Shown in pieces: positions 1 to 8,218 of a stretch of DNA of 20,163 nt. Origin of the DNA: Methanobacteriota archaeon (GTDB lineage: Archaea > Thermoplasmatota > DTKX01 > GCA-020343715); NCBI GenBank assembly GCA_030594725.1, contig JAUVEQ010000009.1:1-20163 (forward strand), read 5' to 3'. The notes beneath the pieces were generated by a model. It was not told the DNA's origin and did no database searches. It saw only the letters and a list, made by a program, of their open reading frames with translations. Positions within the stretch are counted from its first letter, which is position 1. Each line of letters starts with the position of its first letter. A program made the translations under genes and the position numbers.

Positions 1-3000
1 GGAGATAGAGGAGGTTGCTCTCGCCCTCGGCACGCACGTTGATGATGACGGTGACGCTGTTCTCCTCCCCGAAGTTGTCCCTGACAGTTAGGGTCACGGT
101 GTACTTGCCCGGCGCATCGTACCTGTGGGTGGCGATCTTGCCCTCGGCGGTGGTCCCGTCCTCGAAGGACCATCCGTAGAAGGTGATGAAGTCGTTGAGG
201 TCCTCCTCGTCGGGATCGTAGGACTTGCTGCCGTCGAACTCGATCACATCATCCGGGCGGTAGGTCTTCTTCACCACGGCGCCAGGGCTGTAGGTCTCCC
301 CGTCGACGGTTATCACCGGCACGGGCTTGCGGTTCGCGGGTGGGTTCAGCCTGTTCCCCAGCACTGTGTAGATGTCGTTCTGGAGGGATGGGATGGGAGA
401 GCTCACGATGCCCGTGGACGTGTCCACGACGCTGTCCTCGAGGTACTCCCATCCGGCGTCCTCACCGGAGACCGACCATCGATATATCGCCAGGGTCTCC
501 ACGTCCATATCCTCGATGTCGTGGAAGGTGTAGTTGATGGAGATGTTGGCCGCCAACAGGAAGGTGGTGTCCAGGTACAGCTCCACGAACACGCCTATGG
601 GATACAGGCCCGGTGGGTAGGTGGACGGGGGAGAGGTCACGGGGATGTACTCCAGTTCGTTCGGCCCCACGAAGACCGTGAACACCTCGATGTCCCCGAC
701 GCTGTTCGGGAACGTACCGTCCATCAGGACGATGGGGCCCTTGACCACCAGTTCCGTATCGGCGATGCCGTCGGAGGCCGAGAAGGTGACGGCAGGGTAT
801 GGTCGCGATGCCAGGGGTGCCTGGATGAAGAAGTACATCTTGCCATTGGTGTAATCGTCGTCGTTGGGATCCACGGGCCTCATGTTCAAGGGAGTGTACC
901 CGGGGTCGTCGGCAAGGAGCAGCGTGACGTACTCCGGCGGGTCATTGTCGGGATCGGTGTAACGCACCGAGAAGTTGAACGGGTCCCTCTGGGTATGACC
1001 CTGTTCTGGCTCCACGTCCCACCAGTCAAGGATGGGCTCGTGGTTGCCGAGTATCCTTATGGATATCGAGGTGTTGTCGCTCTCGCCGTCGATGTCCGTG
1101 ACGGTCAACCTTATCGTGTAGGTCCCCTCCTCGGCGTACCCGTGGGTGGTTATCCGGGCGAGGGACACGTTCCCGTCCCCGAACTCCCACATGAAGGATG
1201 TGTCCAGCAGTTCCTTGTCGTCGGTGCTGTTGGACCCGTCGAAGGTGATCGTCTCGTTGATGCGGAACTGGTCGTCCTGCTCCGGTGAACTGATGCGTGC
1301 GATGGGTGGCTGGTTCTCGACCTTCCCGAAGGCGAAGAGGATCCCCCTCACATCGGTGACGAAGAGCATGTCGTCCAGTGCCGCGGGGTCGGAGACGAAG
1401 GCAGAGGATGACCCCTCGTATTTCCAGGTCTCGACGCCCGCGTCGGCGGTGATGATGTGGACCCCCTGGCCGCCTACCACGACGCTGTTGTTGACGGCGA
1501 TGAGGCCCATGGTCAGGGGACCGGCATCTGGCATGCTGATCCTCCAGGCGATGCTACCGTTGAAGGCGTCCAGGGCCAGCACATCGTGCTCGCCGGTGAG
1601 CAACATCAGCTTGCCGTTCACCAACGCGGGCGATGAGTTGAACGGAAGCAGGTCCTCCTCCTTGTACGTCCAGATGACGTCGTACTCGCTGCCGTCAGGA
1701 TCGGGCTTGCCCTCATCCTCCCCGTCGGTAGGGTCGGCATCCAGGCAGTAGATGAAACCGGAGGTGCTTGCCACGTAGAGCCTCTCCTCCGCGACCAGGG
1801 GCGAGGAGGTCAGGCTACTTCCAGGGCTGTTGCCCACAGGATACTGCCACCTGAGGCTTCCGTCGCTGGCGTTGAGGGCCAGGACAGCCCCGTTGTCCGA
1901 AAGGGCGTAGACCACGCCCCCATCCGTTGCGGGATGGGCGTTCACGGGGGCCGACATGTCACGGGCCCACAGGTCCGAACCGTCGAAGGAGTCCAGGGCG
2001 TACAGCGTCCCTCCTCCGTCGCCCGTGTCGGTACCAACAAGGACCATCGTCCCGGATACCGTCGGACCTGCCGAGACCCTTCCGGCCAGTTGACGGGTGA
2101 ATCTGATGGTTCCCTCCTCCAGGTCCATGGCGATCAAGGTCCCTGCGTCGGTGCCGACGAAGACCGCGCCGTCGCCGATGCCCGGTGACGTTGAGGCCGT
2201 GGACCCGAGGTCCTGGGTCCACTCCACGGTGCCTATCAACCTCTCGAGTGCGACCAACCGCTGGCCCACGGGATAGTAGACCATCGCCATGGTGGCGACG
2301 AGGCCCGGTCCCGGGGCCGATCCCTCGGCCCGGAGCCATTTCGTGATGTTGTTCCCCGGGGATCCTGTGTCGATGAAACCTATGCCCGTCGAGTTCGCGC
2401 GGGCTGTGAGCCATCCCTCCGCCGGGGGTTGCACCTCCAGCACCCTCAAGGCCTCGTTGTTCGTCTCGTTCTCCTCGTTGGGGACCACGTCCGTTATGCG
2501 GACCCATACGGCCCTGTTACCCACCTCGTCGGCGGTCCAGACAGCGTAGACGAAGGTCGACCGATCGGGCTCCAGGTTGATCCTGGTGGAATTGATCACC
2601 TGGTTCCAGTCGTCCAGTGTGCCGTTGTAGATGAAGACGTTCGCCGTGGCGGTCTTGTCCCCGATGTTGGAGATCTTCGCCCGCACGTTCACCCTCTGGC
2701 CCAGATGGGGATACTCGTCCTCCACGTCGATCGACGATGAATTGACGGCCATGTCGGGTTGCGACCCGAAACCGAAGACGTCGCCCATGGTGTTGGCGGC
2801 GAATATCATCTCTCCGGCCACCGCGGGGGTGGTCTTGACGGCGGCCCCTTCCCGCATCGCATGGTCCCAGATCCTCAGGCCGTTTATGTTCCACACGTTG
2901 AGGAAACCCAGCTCGTCGCCGAAGATTATCTTGGAGCCCGAGACCGTGACCGAGGACCAGACCTTGGCATTCATGGCCAGGTGGCTGACCGTCCTGTTCC

Positions 3001-4054
3001 ACAGGATATGACCGTCCGTGAGATCCATGCAGTACATCTGGGGTGCGATGAACTGGATGTCGTTGATGAACTTGCCGAAGGTGCCCACGTACACCCGGTC
3101 CTTGTTGATCGAAGGGGAGGCCATCACCATTCCCAGGTCCTTTGTCCTCCAGGATTGGATGCCGGTGGTCGAGTTGAGTGAGTACACGTAGCCCTTCCTG
3201 CTGTCGATACCGATCGACTTGTCCGCCGCGGTCGAGACGAGCACGTTCCCGCCCGCTATGGCGGGGGAGGACCAGATGCTGCCGTCGACGGTGGCGTTCC
3301 AATCCTCATCGCCGGTGTCGGCATCGATCGCGTACACCTTCCCCACGTCGTTGGCGTCGCCCTCTATGCCGAAGTAGACGCGACCGTCAGCGTAGGCCAG
3401 CGAGCCGTACAGTATCGCCTGATCGGCGGTGAAGTTCCACCTCTGGGTCCCATCGGACTTCTTGAGGCAGTACAGAATGCTGTTCTGGCTACCCACGTAC
3501 ACCGAGTTGCCCAGGACGAGGGGAGCGGAGGTCACAAAATCCGGGATGGAGGCGTTCCAGACCTCCTGGCCCGTGAGTGCGTCCACCGCCACGGCGCTCG
3601 TGCCCATGTAGTCGTTCGCTCCAGCATATATGATGCCGTCCGAGATGACGGGCGAGGTATGTACCGGATTCGGTGCGACGTATGTCCAGCGCTCTGTGCC
3701 GTTCTTGGCCCAGATGGCCTTGATGGTGCCGGACACGCCGATGTAGACCGTCTGGTTCCAGACGGTCGGAGAGCTGTAGATGACCGACCCCTTGTAATGG
3801 TTCTCCCACAGCACCTTGTCGACGCTGGGGGCCTCCGAGGCCGCCACGCCCGTCCGCTGATCGTCACCCTTGAAGGTCAGCCACTCGTTCGCGTTCGCGG
3901 CTGCACGGGTGGAACCATCGTCCGAGGGAGCGCCCCCGTCGGTCGCGACGACGGCAAGGGTGGGAACGATCAGCATGAGGGCGATCAGCAAGGTGACCGC
4001 TCTACCCAAGGTCGTCAATTGACCCGCTGCGTGCCTGGGAAGCCCAGCATGCAT
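1..4054 (-). CDS. Giant secreted PQQ beta-propeller / CARDB / PKD surface protein (C-terminus beyond window)
   Basis: The minus strand is open from ATG 4054 to the window edge (1351 codons, no stop), so the 3' end is missing. An in-frame stop at 4063-4061 makes ATG 4054 the furthest possible ATG start. The N-terminus has a basic stretch, then a hydrophobic signal segment (about residues 18-36, LGRAVTLLIALMLIVPTLAV). Residues about 45-432 and 580-915 are two sets of PQQ-like propeller blades, with recurring units such as VYVGS...LYCLKKSDGTQRWNF and VYALSDNGAVLALNASDG. Between them (about 434-542) lies a CARDB-like beta sandwich (ISNIGDKTATANVFIYNG). PKD-like domains follow at about 914-1000 (FMWEFGDG) and 1241-1347 (YGWSFEDG), separated by a further cadherin/PKD-like region with DPDNDPP. 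Known family roles are adhesion or S-layer-associated display outside the cell. No enzymatic residues or metal-dehydrogenase signature are seen, so a PQQ enzyme is unlikely. Many N-x-S/T sequons fit an archaeal exported glycoprotein. Confidence 0.9.
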   Translation of the reverse strand, partial: MHAGLPRHAAGQLTTLGRAVTLLIALMLIVPTLAVVATDGGAPSDDGSTRAAANANEWLTFKGDDQRTGVAASEAPSVDKVLWENHYKGSVIYSSPTVWNQTVYIGVSGTIKAIWAKNGTERWTYVAPNPVHTSPVISDGIIYAGANDYMGTSAVAVDALTGQEVWNASIPDFVTSAPLVLGNSVYVGSQNSILYCLKKSDGTQRWNFTADQAILYGSLAYADGRVYFGIEGDANDVGKVYAIDADTGDEDWNATVDGSIWSSPAIAGGNVLVSTAADKSIGIDSRKGYVYSLNSTTGIQSWRTKDLGMVMASPSINKDRVYVGTFGKFINDIQFIAPQMYCMDLTDGHILWNRTVSHLAMNAKVWSSVTVSGSKIIFGDELGFLNVWNINGLRIWDHAMREGAAVKTTPAVAGEMIFAANTMGDVFGFGSQPDMAVNSSSIDVEDEYPHLGQRVNVRAKISNIGDKTATANVFIYNGTLDDWNQVINSTRINLEPDRSTFVYAVWTADEVGNRAVWVRITDVVPNEENETNNEALRVLEVQPPAEGWLTARANSTGIGFIDTGSPGNNITKWLRAEGSAPGPGLVATMAMVYYPVGQRLVALERLIGTVEWTQDLGSTASTSPGIGDGAVFVGTDAGTLIAMDLEEGTIRFTRQLAGRVSAGPTVSGTMVLVGTDTGDGGGTLYALDSFDGSDLWARDMSAPVNAHPATDGGVVYALSDNGAVLALNASDGSLRWQYPVGNSPGSSLTSSPLVAEERLYVASTSGFIYCLDADPTDGEDEGKPDPDGSEYDVIWTYKEEDLLPFNSSPALVNGKLMLLTGEHDVLALDAFNGSIAWRISMPDAGPLTMGLIAVNNSVVVGGQGVHIITADAGVETWKYEGSSSAFVSDPAALDDMLFVTDVRGILFAFGKVENQPPIARISSPEQDDQFRINETITFDGSNSTDDKELLDTSFMWEFGDGNVSLARITTHGYAEEGTYTIRLTVTDIDGESDNTSISIRILGNHEPILDWWDVEPEQGHTQRDPFNFSVRYTDPDNDPPEYVTLLLADDPGYTPLNMRPVDPNDDDYTNGKMYFFIQAPLASRPYPAVTFSASDGIADTELVVKGPIVLMDGTFPNSVGDIEVFTVFVGPNELEYIPVTSPPSTYPPGLYPIGVFVELYLDTTFLLAANISINYTFHDIEDMDVETLAIYRWSVSGEDAGWEYLEDSVVDTSTGIVSSPIPSLQNDIYTVLGNRLNPPANRKPVPVITVDGETYSPGAVVKKTYRPDDVIEFDGSKSYDPDEEDLNDFITFYGWSFEDGTTAEGKIATHRYDAPGKYTVTLTVRDNFGEENSVTVIINVRAEGESNLLYL

Positions 4055-4110
4055 TGTGTATCACCAAACCAAGCCTGGATGGCCAGGCCTCTTGCGGATA
4101 AGAGGTAGCC

Positions 4111-4130
4111 TCGGTATTTAAGGATACCGA
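4111..4130 (-). promoter_or_regulatory. Promoter of the surface-protein gene, TATA inside a perfect inverted repeat
   Basis: Read on the minus strand, the A/T-rich element CCTTAAATA lies about 60 nt before ATG 4054, so transcription would start near 4093 with a leader of about 40 nt. The element is framed by perfect 7-bp arms, TCGGTAT at 4111-4117 and ATACCGA at 4124-4130, around a TTAAGG centre. A dimeric regulator bound here would compete with TBP. The TATA call is by position and composition; the operator role is inference. Confidence 0.5.
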
Positions 4131-4190
4131 TGATGGGCTCTACATGGGAACGTTAGCCAGCGTGTCGGTGTACGCCTTGGATCCGGAGGT

Positions 4191-5645
4191 CTACTTGACC
4201 TTGAAGAACTCCTCGAAGGCGCGATAGGTCGACCACACATCCACCTTGCTGGAGATCTCGAAGGGGGCGTGCATCGATATCAGGGCGGTGCCCGCGTCGA
4301 TGACGTCCATGTCCAGCTCCGCCAGGTGCTTGGCGATGGTGCCTCCTCCGCCCTCGTCCACCTTGCCGAGGGCACCGTACTGCCACGGGACCTTGGCCTT
4401 GTTGAGCATGTTGCGGATCTCTCCCACGAACTCTGCTGAGGCGTCGTTGGCCGTGTACTTGCCACCGGATCCAGTGAACTTGGTGATCACTATGCCCCTG
4501 CCGATCAGGGCGGCGTTCTGGGGCTCGTGGACCTCCTTGAAGCTGGGATTGATGCCCGCGTTCACGTCGGAGCTCAGGCACTTGGACCTGGCCAGGGCCC
4601 TTCGGAGGGCGCTGTCGGCATAGTCCGGGTCCGAGAGTGCCAACAGGTCGCCTACGAAGTTCTGGAAGAACCGCGACTTGATGCCCGTGTTGCTGTCCGA
4701 GCCGATCTCCTCCTTGTCGACGAACAGGGCCAACGCGGTGCGCTCCGGGATCTTGATACCCGTTATCGCCTCCAACGAGGTGTAGGCGCAAACACGATCG
4801 TCCTGACCGTAGGAGCCGATCATCGAGCTGTCGATGCCCACGTCCCTGGCCGGGCCCGTTGGAACGGCCTCGATCTCGGCGGATATGAAGTCCTCCTCCA
4901 CCATGCCGTACTTCCTGTTCAGGTGGTCCAGCACTGCCAGCTTCACCTTCTCCTTGGCCTTCTCGTCGTCCAGGGGGCGGGAGGCCACGAGGATGTTCAT
5001 GTCCTCGCCCTTCATCACATCGGGGGCCTTCCTCTTGGCCTGGGTCTGACGCCAGAGATGGGGCAACAGGTCAGGGACGACGAAGACGGGTTCGTCGGGC
5101 TCCTCACCTATGGCGATGTCCACCGTCTTTCCGTTGGCCAGTACCACCGACCCGTGGAGGGACAGGGGTATGGAGGCCCACTGGTACTTCTTGACACCGC
5201 CGTAGTAATGGGTCTTGAGCAGGGCCAGCTTGGTCACGCCGTCCTCGTAGAGGGGTTTCTGCTTGAGGTCAAGTCGGGGAGCGTCTATATGGGACGCCAC
5301 CACGTTGATGCCGTCGGTCAGGGGACGCTTTCCCAGGACGGCCATGGCAAGGCCCTTGCCCCTGTTGACCAAGTAGACCTTCGTGCCCGGCTTGGCCGTC
5401 CTGACCTTTGCAAGGTCCTTGAATCCCGATGCCTCGGCCGCCGCGACTATGAGCTTTGCCACCTCCCGGAGGCCCTTGCCCTTGGTGAGGAAGTCCTTGT
5501 AACCCTCGCAGAAGCTCATCACCGCCTTCTCGTCCTTCTTGGAGAGGCCGTCCCAGATCATCTCCTCCTTCATGAGGAGCTTCTTCTCCAGCTTGCTCTT
5601 CTTGTCCTCCTTGGCATCCTTCTTCGCGCGTTTCTTGGCCGCCAT
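4191..5645 (-). CDS. M18-family aspartyl aminopeptidase
   Basis: This is a 484-residue zinc aminopeptidase of the M18 family, which removes N-terminal acidic or neutral residues from peptides in the cytosol. Visible metal and catalytic motifs are ASHIDAPRLDL (His119, Asp121), GSYGQDDRVCAY (Asp282/283), DKEEIGSD (Glu312, Glu313), SSDVNAGINP and SMHAPFE (His459). They match in order the His, Asp, Glu-Glu, Asp, His series of M18 enzymes. THYYGGVKKYQWASIPLSLHG is also typical of the prokaryotic branch. The frame stays open upstream to 5729. ATG 5645 is preferred because GAGGTGA (5657-5651) sits 5 nt before it and a TATA-like GTTATAAC lies at 5688-5695. The N-terminus from residue 2 is very lysine-rich (AAKKRAKKDAKEDKKSKLEKK), unusual for the family. 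The gene reads in the same direction as gpmI, 80 bp downstream of it, with its own promoter. Confidence 0.92.
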   Translation of the reverse strand: MAAKKRAKKDAKEDKKSKLEKKLLMKEEMIWDGLSKKDEKAVMSFCEGYKDFLTKGKGLREVAKLIVAAAEASGFKDLAKVRTAKPGTKVYLVNRGKGLAMAVLGKRPLTDGINVVASHIDAPRLDLKQKPLYEDGVTKLALLKTHYYGGVKKYQWASIPLSLHGSVVLANGKTVDIAIGEEPDEPVFVVPDLLPHLWRQTQAKRKAPDVMKGEDMNILVASRPLDDEKAKEKVKLAVLDHLNRKYGMVEEDFISAEIEAVPTGPARDVGIDSSMIGSYGQDDRVCAYTSLEAITGIKIPERTALALFVDKEEIGSDSNTGIKSRFFQNFVGDLLALSDPDYADSALRRALARSKCLSSDVNAGINPSFKEVHEPQNAALIGRGIVITKFTGSGGKYTANDASAEFVGEIRNMLNKAKVPWQYGALGKVDEGGGGTIAKHLAELDMDVIDAGTALISMHAPFEISSKVDVWSTYRAFEEFFKVK

Positions 5646-5650
5646 GATCG

Positions 5651-5695
5651 TCACCTCGTCCGGGGATGGCTCGAACTGAGTGTGTGGGTTATAAC
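5651..5695 (-). promoter_or_regulatory. TATA box and Shine-Dalgarno of the M18 aminopeptidase gene
   Basis: On the minus strand, GTTATAAC (5688-5695, itself palindromic) lies about 45 nt before ATG 5645. GAGGTGA (5657-5651) is 5 nt from the start codon. The spacing predicts transcription starting near 5665 and a leader of about 20 nt. This decides the start against the longer open frame reaching 5729, because codons upstream of about 5665 would not be transcribed from this promoter. Confidence 0.6.
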
Positions 5696-5725
5696 TCTTC
5701 GCACCAACAGCGAGGGGGCGGCGGT

Positions 5726-7303
5726 TCAATCGGGCACGATCAAGGAACGGCCCGTCATCTCCTCGGGCAGGGGAATGCCCATGAGGTCCAGGACGGTGGG
5801 CGCGACGTCGCTCAGGCCCCCGTTCTTCCGGAGCTTGAGGGGACGGGTCCCCATGATGCAGAAGGGCACCGGGTTCACCGTGTGGGCGGTGTGGGGAGAC
5901 CGGTCCTCCTCGTAGAGCATCTCCTCGGCGTTGCCGTGGTCTGATGTTATGATCAGGGCCCCTCCTTGGGCGGAGACTGCCTCCTGGACCTGCTTGATGC
6001 AGGCGTCCACCGTCTCGACCGCCTTCACTGTGGCCTTGAGGTCCCCCGTGTGACCCACCATGTCCAGGTTCGCGTAGTTCACAACGATCAGGTCGTAGTC
6101 CCTCGACTCAAGGTTCCTGACGACGACCCCGGTGATGCCCCACGCCGACATCTCGGGGATCATGTCGTACGTTGCGACCCTGGGCGAGGGCACCAGGACC
6201 CGTGTCTCGCCGGGGAACGGCTCTTCCCTGCCCCCGTTGAAGAAGTACGTTACATGGGCGTACTTCTCGGTCTCGGCAACCTTGAGATGGGCCAGACCAT
6301 GGTCGGATATCACCTCGGCCAGGCACTTGGGGACCAGGTTTGGGAAGAACGCAATGTAGGCGGGGATGCGCTCGTCGTACTGGGTCATGCATACGAAGTG
6401 GACGATGGGTTGGTGCACCCGGGGGAAGTCGTTGAAGAAGGGGTCGGTCATGGCGTACGACAGCTGACGGGGCCTGTCAGGCCGGAAATTGAAGAAAATC
6501 ACGCTGTCGCCGCTCTGGATCAAGGATCCGGGCTCTTGGGTTATCCGGGTGGGGCGGATGAACTCGTCCGTCTCCATCCGAAGGTACGCGTCGGCCACTG
6601 CATCCTCCGTGCTCTCTGCCATCAGGCCCTCTCCGAGGACTATGCAGTCGTAGGCGAGCTTGGTGCGTTCCCAGCGGTTGTCCCTGTCCATGCCGTAGTA
6701 GCGCCCCATGACGGTGGCGATCTTGCCCACACCCAGGCGGGACATCTCGGCCTCCACCTCCACCAGGTCCTTCGCCGCGCCCACGGGAGGTACGTCGCGT
6801 CCGTCGGTGAAGGCATGGACGTAGACCTTCTTGAGCCCGTGCTTATCCGCCATCTTCAGCAACGCCTTCAGGTGGTCGATGTGGGAGTGGACGCCCCCGG
6901 TGGACACGAGACCCATGAGGTGCAGCGACGAGTCCCGTTCCCGTGCCAGGTCCATGGCCTCGACGATGGACTGATTGGTGAAGAAGGAACCATCCTTGAT
7001 GGCCCCGTTGATGCGGGTGAGGGACTGGTGGACCACCCGACCGGCCCCCATGTTGAGATGCCCTATCTCGGAGTTGCCCATCTGTCCCTCGGGCAGACCG
7101 ACGGCGCTGCCGGAGACCTCGATGGTGGTCCGGCATCCCTCGTACATGATCCGGTCTAGGTTGCGGGTCCTGCCGATGTCGACCGCATTGCCCTCCATCC
7201 GGTCGGATACGCCCCATCCATCCAGGATGCAAAGGACAACGGGCCTCACCAGGGGGTCTGTGGGGGCCACGCCAGCTGGAACGGAGTCGGCCCTTATCTC
7301 CAT
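5726..7303 (-). CDS. gpmI: 2,3-bisphosphoglycerate-independent phosphoglycerate mutase
   Basis: This 525-residue enzyme interconverts 3- and 2-phosphoglycerate in glycolysis and gluconeogenesis, using two metal ions and a phosphoserine. The alkaline-phosphatase-fold and iPGM motifs are all present: ILDGWGV (metal Asp28), GNSEIGHLNMGAGR (catalytic Ser78), STGGVHSHIDHL, HAFTDGRDVPP, GRYYGMDRDNRWERT, FFNFRPDRPRQLS, EKYAHVTYFFNGG, NYANLDMVGHTG and TSDHGNAEEM (Asp455, His456). Length is close to the roughly 510 residues of the bacterial-type GpmI, which is distinct from the shorter archaeal ApgM. ATG 7303 is chosen because the region upstream is GC-rich non-coding sequence with a TATA-like TTTAAGG near 7350, and GGGGGTG sits 5 nt before the ATG. 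The N-terminus is about 15 residues longer than usual before the DGWG motif. The gene is divergent from the RecA-fold gene. Confidence 0.96.
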   Translation of the reverse strand: MEIRADSVPAGVAPTDPLVRPVVLCILDGWGVSDRMEGNAVDIGRTRNLDRIMYEGCRTTIEVSGSAVGLPEGQMGNSEIGHLNMGAGRVVHQSLTRINGAIKDGSFFTNQSIVEAMDLARERDSSLHLMGLVSTGGVHSHIDHLKALLKMADKHGLKKVYVHAFTDGRDVPPVGAAKDLVEVEAEMSRLGVGKIATVMGRYYGMDRDNRWERTKLAYDCIVLGEGLMAESTEDAVADAYLRMETDEFIRPTRITQEPGSLIQSGDSVIFFNFRPDRPRQLSYAMTDPFFNDFPRVHQPIVHFVCMTQYDERIPAYIAFFPNLVPKCLAEVISDHGLAHLKVAETEKYAHVTYFFNGGREEPFPGETRVLVPSPRVATYDMIPEMSAWGITGVVVRNLESRDYDLIVVNYANLDMVGHTGDLKATVKAVETVDACIKQVQEAVSAQGGALIITSDHGNAEEMLYEEDRSPHTAHTVNPVPFCIMGTRPLKLRKNGGLSDVAPTVLDLMGIPLPEEMTGRSLIVPD

Positions 7304-7381
7304 TTCGCACCCCCGCCGGGGCACTTTCGCCCCTCCCCCCCGCCGACCCTTAAAGCCCCCACCGACGATGGGGGCCTTCCA
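7304..7381. promoter_or_regulatory. Compact divergent promoter, gpmI / RecA-fold gene
   Basis: The 78-bp gap holds only one A/T-rich element, CCTTAAAG at 7348-7355, which reads CTTTAAGG on the other strand. It is about 50 nt from ATG 7303 and 30 nt from TTG 7382, so it is suitably placed as TATA box for both directions. Next to it lies an inverted repeat with 7-bp arms, GCCCCCA (7355-7361) and TGGGGGC (7369-7375), around CCGACGA. The rest is C-rich. Use of one box for both genes is inferred from the lack of any alternative. Confidence 0.45.
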
Positions 7382-8218
7382 TTGGAGAGGGTCAGCTTGG
7401 AAACCGACAGAGAGACCATCACCGTCCCCCGGGACCATCCAGGGGTCCCTTGCCTGGGACCGCCGTCCCGCAGGCGCCTCCTGACGGGCATCACGTCAAT
7501 GGACCGGTTCCTGGGAGGCTTCGCCCCGGGCCAGGTGACACTGCTCCGTGGGCTTCACCACGCGCCCACGCTGCTGTCCAGGCTGCTGGTGCTGGCAGTG
7601 CTGGACAGGGATGAGGATGTGGTGCTTGTGGACGGGGGCAACGTGGCCGACCCCTTCAGCCTGTCGGCCATCTGCCGACGGCTGCGGGTCCGCCCCCGGG
7701 ATGTGCTGCCCCGGGTGCACATAGCCCGCGCCTTCACCTCATTCCAGATGAGCAGCATCCTGGAGGACGCCCTGCCCGCCGCGGTGGAGGAGCACTCGCC
7801 CGGGGTGCTGGCCATCACCTGCGTGGACGAGCTCTACCACGATGACAACGTGGGCCGTGACCAGGCCACGGTGCTTCTGGGACGCGCCCTGGACCGGGTG
7901 AGGGAGGTGACGGAGAGGGAGGACCTGGTGACCCTGCTGGCAGACCTGCGCCTGCGGCCACGCAAGAGCATGGACCGGTTCTCGGCGCTCCTGGACGCCC
8001 GGGCCCACGAGGCCGTGACCCTGGAGAGGCGTTCCCGCCGGTCCCTGCGGCTGCGGCGACGGGACGGGGGAACGGCGGTGCTGGCCTCCCCCCCGCCGGG
8101 CCAGCTCTCCCTGGACGAGTTCGAGGTGACCGGTATCTGGAACGGTGGCACCCTGTCGCCAGCGGAGAGGATGGAGGGGCGCGCGTCGGTGCCCACCCGG
8201 AGGTGGCGCTTTGGGTAG
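7382..8218 (+). CDS. RecA-fold (RAD55/KaiC-like) protein with degenerate Walker A
   Basis: The 278-residue protein follows the layout of archaeal RadB/RAD55/KaiC-type RecA domains: ITSMDRFLGGFAPGQVTLLRG (about 37-57), a strand VVLVDGGNVADPFSL (about 77-91), and a Walker B-like strand VLAITCVDEL (about 141-150). The P-loop is missing. After Gly57 it reads GLHHAPTL where the family has GxxGxGKT, so no nucleotide-binding lysine is present. The C-terminal third is arginine-rich, suggesting nucleic-acid or partner binding. Start TTG 7382 is the first in-frame start after the presumed promoter. TTG 7397, 9 nt after GGAG, is an alternative. The stop overlaps the next gene by 8 nt (8211-8218). Known relatives act in recombination or as regulators. 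Here an ATP-independent or scaffold role is inferred, and the exact function is unknown. Confidence 0.72.
   Translation: MERVSLETDRETITVPRDHPGVPCLGPPSRRRLLTGITSMDRFLGGFAPGQVTLLRGLHHAPTLLSRLLVLAVLDRDEDVVLVDGGNVADPFSLSAICRRLRVRPRDVLPRVHIARAFTSFQMSSILEDALPAAVEEHSPGVLAITCVDELYHDDNVGRDQATVLLGRALDRVREVTEREDLVTLLADLRLRPRKSMDRFSALLDARAHEAVTLERRSRRSLRLRRRDGGTAVLASPPPGQLSLDEFEVTGIWNGGTLSPAERMEGRASVPTRRWRFG
8199..8206 (+). promoter_or_regulatory. Strong Shine-Dalgarno deciding a TTG start
   Basis: GGAGGTGG lies 4 nt before TTG 8211, inside the last codons of the RecA-fold gene. It is close to a full match to the archaeal 16S rRNA 3' end and makes TTG 8211 the most likely start of the following small gene, despite the rare start codon. 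Confidence 0.6.

Noticed and set aside
125..1288. Long plus-strand open frame opposite the surface-protein gene
   Set aside because: It mirrors a strongly supported minus-strand gene with recognisable PKD domains; its translation is Val/Gly/Asp/His-rich with no motif, as expected from GC-rich antisense frames.
1..4054. PQQ-dependent dehydrogenase
   Set aside because: The propeller repeats lack the extra catalytic elements of such enzymes and are fused to CARDB-like and PKD modules, which fits a structural surface protein.
4527..5915. 462-codon plus-strand open frame
   Set aside because: It is antisense to the M18 aminopeptidase and runs on into gpmI, both with complete catalytic motifs; no promoter, RBS or protein motif supports it.
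5966..7159. 397-codon plus-strand open frame opposite gpmI
   Set aside because: It is a shadow of gpmI, caused by third-position GC bias.
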